From assembly GCF_025264665.1 (NCBI RefSeq), contig NZ_CP073697.1, positions 620,001 through 684,000 of the forward strand: a stretch of DNA of 64,000 nt, in the 5' to 3' direction. The DNA comes from Edaphobacter flagellatus. Its GTDB lineage: Bacteria; Acidobacteriota; Terriglobia; Terriglobales; Acidobacteriaceae. Shown in pieces: positions 60,147-64,000 of the stretch (within the stretch, counting starts at the first letter, position 1; every line of letters begins with the position of its first letter). The notes beneath the pieces were generated by a model. The model ran no database searches, was not told the DNA's origin, and saw only the letters and a program-made list of their open reading frames with translations. Made by a program: the position numbers and the translations under genes.

Positions 60147-60775
60147 GCGCGGCGCACCGACAGCTTCTTTTCGACCAGACCGAGGACGGCGTCGGCGACG
60201 AGAGCGAGGAGGGCGGCGGGGATGGCTCCGGCGAGGACGAGGCTGTTGTCGACGCTGGCGACTCCGCGGAAGATCAGCTCGCCGAGGCCGCCTGCTCCGA
60301 TGGCGGCAGCGATGGTGACTACGCCGACGCAGGTGACGGTGGCGGTGCGGATGCCGGCGAGAATGACGCTGGCGGCGAGGGGGAGCTCGACTTTGAAGAG
60401 CTTCTGGCGGGTGGTCATCCCCATGGCGTCGGCGATGGTGGCGAGGTCGGCGTCTACGGTGCGGATGCCGGTGTAGGAGTTGCGGAGGATGGGGAGAAGC
60501 GCGTAGCCAGTGAGGGCGACGATGGCGAGACGGGCGGCATCCTCGCCGAGAAAAGGTACGGGGAGAAGAAGTCCGAAGAGGGCGAGGCTGGGGATGGTCT
60601 GCACGATGTTGGCGAAGCCGATGACGGGCCTTGCCCAGGCAGGGCGGCGAGCGAGAAAGATGCCGAGCGGCAGCCCGATGAGCACAGCGAAGAGCATGGC
60701 GCTGATGGTGAGCCAGAGGTGCTCAAAGGTCAGGCGGGCGATCTCGGAGCCGTGTTTTTGGAATACATCCATCAT
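60143..60775 (-). CDS. osmoprotectant ABC transporter permease
   Basis: A 210-residue inner-membrane permease of the OpuCB/ProW type with about five or six helices. The conserved coupling loop that contacts the ATPase is IADAMGMTTRQKLFKVELPLAASVILAG, with the EAA motif form. FANIVQTIPSLALFGLL is another family signature. The ATG at 60775 overlaps the ATPase stop by four bases and the gene ends in a four-base overlap with the binding protein gene, so all three are translationally coupled. Only one permease is present, so it would act as a homodimer. Confidence 0.93.
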   Translation of the reverse strand: MMDVFQKHGSEIARLTFEHLWLTISAMLFAVLIGLPLGIFLARRPAWARPVIGFANIVQTIPSLALFGLLLPVPFLGEDAARLAIVALTGYALLPILRNSYTGIRTVDADLATIADAMGMTTRQKLFKVELPLAASVILAGIRTATVTCVGVVTIAAAIGAGGLGELIFRGVASVDNSLVLAGAIPAALLALVADAVLGLVEKKLSVRRA

Positions 60776-61533
60776 GCTTTTATTGTGTGTCGAATTGCAG
60801 AAACATAATCTTTTACTTGAGGATTTTCAGAGGCGAGAACATCGCCGGAGGCAAGGTCTGCCGCGATCACTCCGTCGGCGAGAAAGACGATGCGGTCGGC
60901 GAGGTAGATGGCCTCATCCAGATCGTGGGTGACGAGGAGGGTGGTCTTCTGCATGCGCTTGAGGAGAGCCTTCAGCATCGTCTGGAGCTCGGCACGGGTG
61001 ATGGGATCGAGCGAGCCGAAGGGCTCGTCCATGAGGAGAATGGGCGGATCGAGAGCCAGGGCACGGGCGAGGCCGACGCGTTGGCGCTGGCCACCGGAGA
61101 GCTGCCACGGGTAGCGTGTGTGCAGCCTGTCGAAGTCGAGACCGACGAGCTCGATCACCTGACGGGCGCGGTCGTGGCACTCGGACTTTGAGCGTCCGGC
61201 AAGCTCAAGGCCGAGGGCGGCGTTGCGCTCGACGGTCATGTGGGGAAAGAGACCGGTCTCCTGCACGACATAGCCGATGCCGCGTCGTAAGGCGACAACG
61301 TCGGTACCGCTCCATGAGGGCGACAGTTCCCTGCCAGCGACGAAGACTTCGCCAGAGGTGGGCAAGACCAGCCCGTTGACCATGCGGAGAAGGGTGGTTT
61401 TGCCGGAGCCGCTGCGGCCGAGGATGGCGGTGGTGGTTCCGGTTTCGAGCGCGAGCGAGATATCGCGCAAAACAAGATGCCCACCTGCAGGCGTATAGCT
61501 CACCTTCGCGAACTCAACGCCAACCGTGGGCAT
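60772..61533 (-). CDS. osmoprotectant ABC transporter ATP-binding protein
   Basis: A 253-residue ATPase of the OpuCA/ProV type. Walker A GRSGSGKTTLLRMVNGL at about 38-54, Q-loop in GYVVQETGLFPHMTVERN, signature LSGGQRQRVGLARAL, Walker B ILLMDEPFGSLDP and switch TLLVTHDLDEA are complete. The C-terminal CBS domains that sense ionic strength in OpuA/OpuCA are absent, so osmotic control of transport must lie elsewhere or be transcriptional. The first gene of a three-gene operon; the P-loop kinase gene ends 45 bp upstream on the same strand. Confidence 0.94.
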   Translation of the reverse strand: MPTVGVEFAKVSYTPAGGHLVLRDISLALETGTTTAILGRSGSGKTTLLRMVNGLVLPTSGEVFVAGRELSPSWSGTDVVALRRGIGYVVQETGLFPHMTVERNAALGLELAGRSKSECHDRARQVIELVGLDFDRLHTRYPWQLSGGQRQRVGLARALALDPPILLMDEPFGSLDPITRAELQTMLKALLKRMQKTTLLVTHDLDEAIYLADRIVFLADGVIAADLASGDVLASENPQVKDYVSAIRHTIKA

Positions 61534-61578
61534 CTCTCTACTCTACAACTTGCAAAACTACGGCGCGAACCTGAAAAG

Positions 61579-62436
61579 CTACTGCGCGGCCTCGGGGTCG
61601 AAGTCGTGACCGTGCTGCGGGCTCGCTTCTTCCGACGCAGCCTCAGCAGGCTGGCCCGTTGTCTGGACGGCGCTGCCGGGTTGGCCTTTGACGCGAACGA
61701 TGGTGATCTTCTCGAAACCTTCCTTGAAGGTGGGGGCCTTGAGACGGTCTGCCATCTTCTGCATGACCTCGTCGGTCACGGAACGCTCGCGCTTGCGGTT
61801 GCGCTCCATGCAGACGGCCAGCGGCACGTCGAAGAAGACGGCCTGCACCTCGTAGCCGAAGCTCTTGGCCATGCGAATCCACTGGCGTCGCTCGTGCGGC
61901 GAGAGGTTAGTGGCGTCGACATAGTTCCACGGCATCTTGGCGATCAATCGCGCGCGCAGCAGACTGCGCAGCGTGGAGAAGACCAGTCCCTGATAACGCT
62001 GCTCGGTGATGTCGTCGAAGAGGATGGTGCGCAGCAGATCGCTCGACAGCGGCGTAACACCGCGGCGCTTGTACCAGGTGGTCTTGCCGGAGCCCGGAAG
62101 CCCAATGGTGAGCACCACGAAGCCCTTCGGCGAGCGGGCCGGAGGCAGTTCTGCGGGTGGCGTCGCGAGCGATTCAGGCTGCGTCTCGACGACGACCTTC
62201 TGCTCGGGAGTCTCGGGTGCAGGCACCTGGTGCTGCGTGTTGGCAACAGGCGCCGGAATCTCTTCCGCATGCTGTACGCCAGAGTCGGGCACAGGGTCGG
62301 AGTAAGAGGGTTTCAGCGGTGCTGGCTGGTTCGTGGGCAGTTCCTGCCCGCTCTTGCCCGTGGACTCCGAATCATTCGGTCCACGTCTTGGGCGTCGTCT
62401 CATCTTTTCGCTTATCCATTCGCGCAATTCGCGCAT
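61579..62436 (-). CDS. P-loop AAA_33-type kinase with a disordered N-terminal region
   Basis: A 285-residue protein. Residues about 1-100 are basic then Pro/Glu/Gln-rich and surely disordered. From there a polynucleotide-kinase-like P-loop domain follows: VVLTIGLPGSGKTTWYKRRG (Walker A), a SSDLLRTILF motif, NYVDATNLSPHERRQWIRMA and VFFDVPLAVCMERNRKRERS with the lid arginines. An acidic tail closes it. Such proteins phosphorylate small molecules, RNA or DNA ends; the substrate is unknown. I start at the ATG at 62436; a TTG at 62472 is less likely. It may be cotranscribed with the transporter genes, but the functional link is unclear. Confidence 0.82.
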   Translation of the reverse strand: MRELREWISEKMRRRPRRGPNDSESTGKSGQELPTNQPAPLKPSYSDPVPDSGVQHAEEIPAPVANTQHQVPAPETPEQKVVVETQPESLATPPAELPPARSPKGFVVLTIGLPGSGKTTWYKRRGVTPLSSDLLRTILFDDITEQRYQGLVFSTLRSLLRARLIAKMPWNYVDATNLSPHERRQWIRMAKSFGYEVQAVFFDVPLAVCMERNRKRERSVTDEVMQKMADRLKAPTFKEGFEKITIVRVKGQPGSAVQTTGQPAEAASEEASPQHGHDFDPEAAQ

Positions 62437-62568
62437 ATCTCGCTTGTAACACAGGGCCAAAGGCGCCCGCAAATCGTTGCATGTACCGGGCCGATACCCT
62501 TCTTTCCTTTAAAGATTACATCGTCTGTTCACAGAAGAGCGTTAAGCTCACCGCTCACGAGGTGAACG

Positions 62569-62802
62569 ATGGCCGCAGAAAGCACAGAACTCGATCAATT
62601 GCAGCACGCTTACAAAGTCGCCGTAGAAAACTGGGTTGCAGCTATACGCCGTGAGGAGTCTCTGGCCTCAGGAGATCACTCCATCGCCGAGATCGATACG
62701 TGGGAAGGTGCGTCTTTTGAGCAACAGCGTGCAGGAGATGCAGCCAAAGAGGCGAAACAGGCCTACGAAGATGCTCTAAGGAAGAGGTTTTTCAATTTCT
62801 AG
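62569..62802 (+). CDS. small conserved hypothetical protein
   Basis: A 77-residue acidic, helical protein that I do not recognise by family. It reads AYKVAVENWVAAIRREESLA then DTWEGASFEQQRAGDAAKEAKQAYEDAL, with heptad-like spacing that fits a short helical hairpin. The ATG at 62569 has GAGGTG seven bases upstream, which supports a real gene. It stands divergent from the kinase gene and 133 bp before gapA, with no signal peptide. Confidence 0.75.
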   Translation: MAAESTELDQLQHAYKVAVENWVAAIRREESLASGDHSIAEIDTWEGASFEQQRAGDAAKEAKQAYEDALRKRFFNF

Positions 62803-62935
62803 AGGGTGCCCTGTATTTTGCTGCGTGCGTGCGAGGGTGATAGCATCCGGGTCGATGGGTTATTCGGCCATTTTCGCGATTTACAATACTTAAAACGAAT
62901 AAATACCTCGCATCACGACAGGAGTTACGGTAACC

Positions 62936-63940
62936 ATGGCTGTAAAGGTAGGTATCAACGGCTTCGGCCGTATCGGACGGAATGTCTTTCGCAGCGCTCT
63001 GGGCAATCCTGATATTGAATTCGTCGCGGTGAACGACCTCACCACTCCGGCCACGCTGGCACATCTTCTGAAGTACGACTCGATCCTGGGCAATCTGCAC
63101 CACGACATCAAGCATGGAGCGGACTACGTCTCGGTCGACGGCAAGCAGATCAAGGTGTTCGCGGAGCGCGACCCTGCCAAGCTGGACTGGGCTTCGGTTG
63201 GAGCGCAGGTGGTTGTCGAATCGACTGGCTTCTTCACCGATGCAGAGAAGGCCAAGGCGCACCTGGGTTCTACGGTAAAGAAGGTCATCATCTCAGCTCC
63301 GGCATCGAACGAAGACATCACGATTGTGCTGGGTGTGAATGAAGGCAAGTACGATGCGGCGAAGCACCACGTGATCTCGAACGCGAGCTGCACGACGAAC
63401 TGCCTTGCTCCCGTGGTGAAGGTGCTGCATGACAACTTCGGCATCGTGAACGGCCTGATGAACACGATCCACAGCTACACGAACGACCAGGTTGTGCTGG
63501 ATGCTCCGCATAAGGACCTGCGCCGCGCTCGCGCTGCTGCTCTCTCGATGATTCCAACGAGCACGGGAGCCGCGAAGGCCCTGAAGCTGGTGATCCCGGA
63601 GATGGCGGGCAAGCTGGATGGCTTCTCGATCCGTGTCCCGACCCCGACGGTCTCGGTGGTTGACCTGACCTTCCTGTCGGAGAAGCCGATCTCGGTGGAG
63701 AGCATCAATGCGGCGATCAAGGCTGCAGCCGAGGGCCCGATGAAGGGCATCCTGGGCTACACGGACGAAGAGCTGGTCTCGAGCGACTTCCGCGGCAATC
63801 CGCTGTCGTCGATCTTCGACTCGAAGCTGACGAAGGTGATTGGCAATACCGGCAAGATCATCAGCTGGTACGACAACGAGTGGGGCTACTCGAACCGCGT
63901 GAAGGACCTGATCCTGTTCCTGGTGAATAAGGGTCTGTAA
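62936..63940 (+). CDS. gapA: glyceraldehyde-3-phosphate dehydrogenase, type I
   Basis: The NAD-dependent glycolytic enzyme that oxidises glyceraldehyde 3-phosphate with phosphate uptake. It has the standard 334 residues. The dinucleotide fold is at the start (VKVGINGFGRIGRNVFRSAL), the catalytic Cys in SNASCTTNCLAPV near 150-160, HSYTNDQ with the catalytic His, and SWYDNEWGYSNRV at the C-terminus. Asp32-equivalent sequence VNDLTT suggests NAD preference. AGGAG lies 13 bases before the ATG. A strong terminator follows within 40 bp, so the gene is probably monocistronic. Confidence 0.97.
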   Translation: MAVKVGINGFGRIGRNVFRSALGNPDIEFVAVNDLTTPATLAHLLKYDSILGNLHHDIKHGADYVSVDGKQIKVFAERDPAKLDWASVGAQVVVESTGFFTDAEKAKAHLGSTVKKVIISAPASNEDITIVLGVNEGKYDAAKHHVISNASCTTNCLAPVVKVLHDNFGIVNGLMNTIHSYTNDQVVLDAPHKDLRRARAAALSMIPTSTGAAKALKLVIPEMAGKLDGFSIRVPTPTVSVVDLTFLSEKPISVESINAAIKAAAEGPMKGILGYTDEELVSSDFRGNPLSSIFDSKLTKVIGNTGKIISWYDNEWGYSNRVKDLILFLVNKGL

Positions 63941-63963
63941 GAGAATTTCTTCATAGAAGATGG

Positions 63964-63993
63964 AGCGCAGAGCATGATGGCATGCTCTGCGCT
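63964..63993 (+). terminator. intrinsic terminator after gapA
   Basis: AGCGCAGAGCATG and CATGCTCTGCGCT form a perfect 13-bp stem with an ATGG loop, followed by TTTTGTCT, 23 bases after the stop. Confidence 0.92.
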
Positions 63994-64000
63994 TTTGTCT

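Noticed and set aside
59283..60476. 397-codon plus-strand frame
   Set aside because: Antisense to the osmoprotectant binding protein and permease genes, which have clear motifs; the frame is a GC-codon shadow.
61477..62565. 362-codon plus-strand frame
   Set aside because: Antisense to the P-loop kinase gene, whose Walker A motif decides the coding strand.

Overview
The window looks like chromosome of an Acidobacteriota member of the Terriglobales (Acidobacteriaceae-like: Terriglobus, Granulicella or Edaphobacter relatives). The grounds are two Oar-type TonB-dependent receptors with an N-terminal carboxypeptidase-regulatory domain (one a remnant), secreted VOC and 3-keto-disaccharide-hydrolase proteins, Tat-exported sugar isomerases, an M56/BlaR1 sensor with a C-terminal repeat array, and a GC-rich, housekeeping-dense layout. 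The genus is an inference; no rRNA is present.

Region 1 (1-7.3 kb), nearly all minus strand: a multi-pass membrane protein running off the left edge, a small excisionase-type HTH protein with a palindrome upstream, a phosphofructokinase with pyrophosphate-type residues, an NAPE-PLD-like metallo-hydrolase, a long-chain acyl-CoA ligase and a TetR regulator. Region 2 (7.3-18.8 kb): a compact arginine operon argR-argC-argB-argD-argF-argH-N-acetylglutamate synthase, largely coupled by stop/start overlaps, diverging from glutamate synthase gltB. The 170-bp divergent gap holds a perfect 16-bp inverted repeat that reads as paired ARG boxes and contains a possible promoter in each direction. Region 3 (18.9-25 kb): cytochrome bd oxidase cydAB, an orphan ABC ATPase and a two-subunit molybdenum hydroxylase.

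Region 4 (25-48 kb) is accessory and in places AT-richer. It has a GH101-like secreted enzyme; a blaI-blaR1 pair whose sensor ends in 29-residue repeats, followed by a secreted protein with the same kind of repeats; and then a glycoside-use locus. That locus holds an FAD oxidoreductase, a broken TonB receptor, a secreted VOC-VOC-DUF1080 fusion, a membrane-anchored regulator, two Tat-exported xylose-isomerase-like proteins, an MFS transporter, a secreted double-VOC protein, a Gfo/Idh/MocA dehydrogenase and an intact TonB receptor. The gene set fits oxidation of a sugar at C3 followed by cleavage of the 3-keto-glycoside outside the cytoplasm. A 16-base motif shared by three separate promoter regions suggests co-regulation.

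Region 5 (48.4-64 kb): DUF302, YdcF-like and beta-CASP proteins, tRNA-Val(UAC), a ChbG-type deacetylase beside bshA, a LytS-type histidine kinase, ribA, an AsmA-like protein, a DinB protein, an OpuC-type osmoprotectant ABC transporter, a P-loop kinase and gapA. Three copies of an intergenic repeat of about 250-310 bp with a terminator-like hairpin lie just downstream of coding genes, each in the orientation of the upstream gene. About 1.1 kb around 55.4-56.5 kb has no convincing gene.
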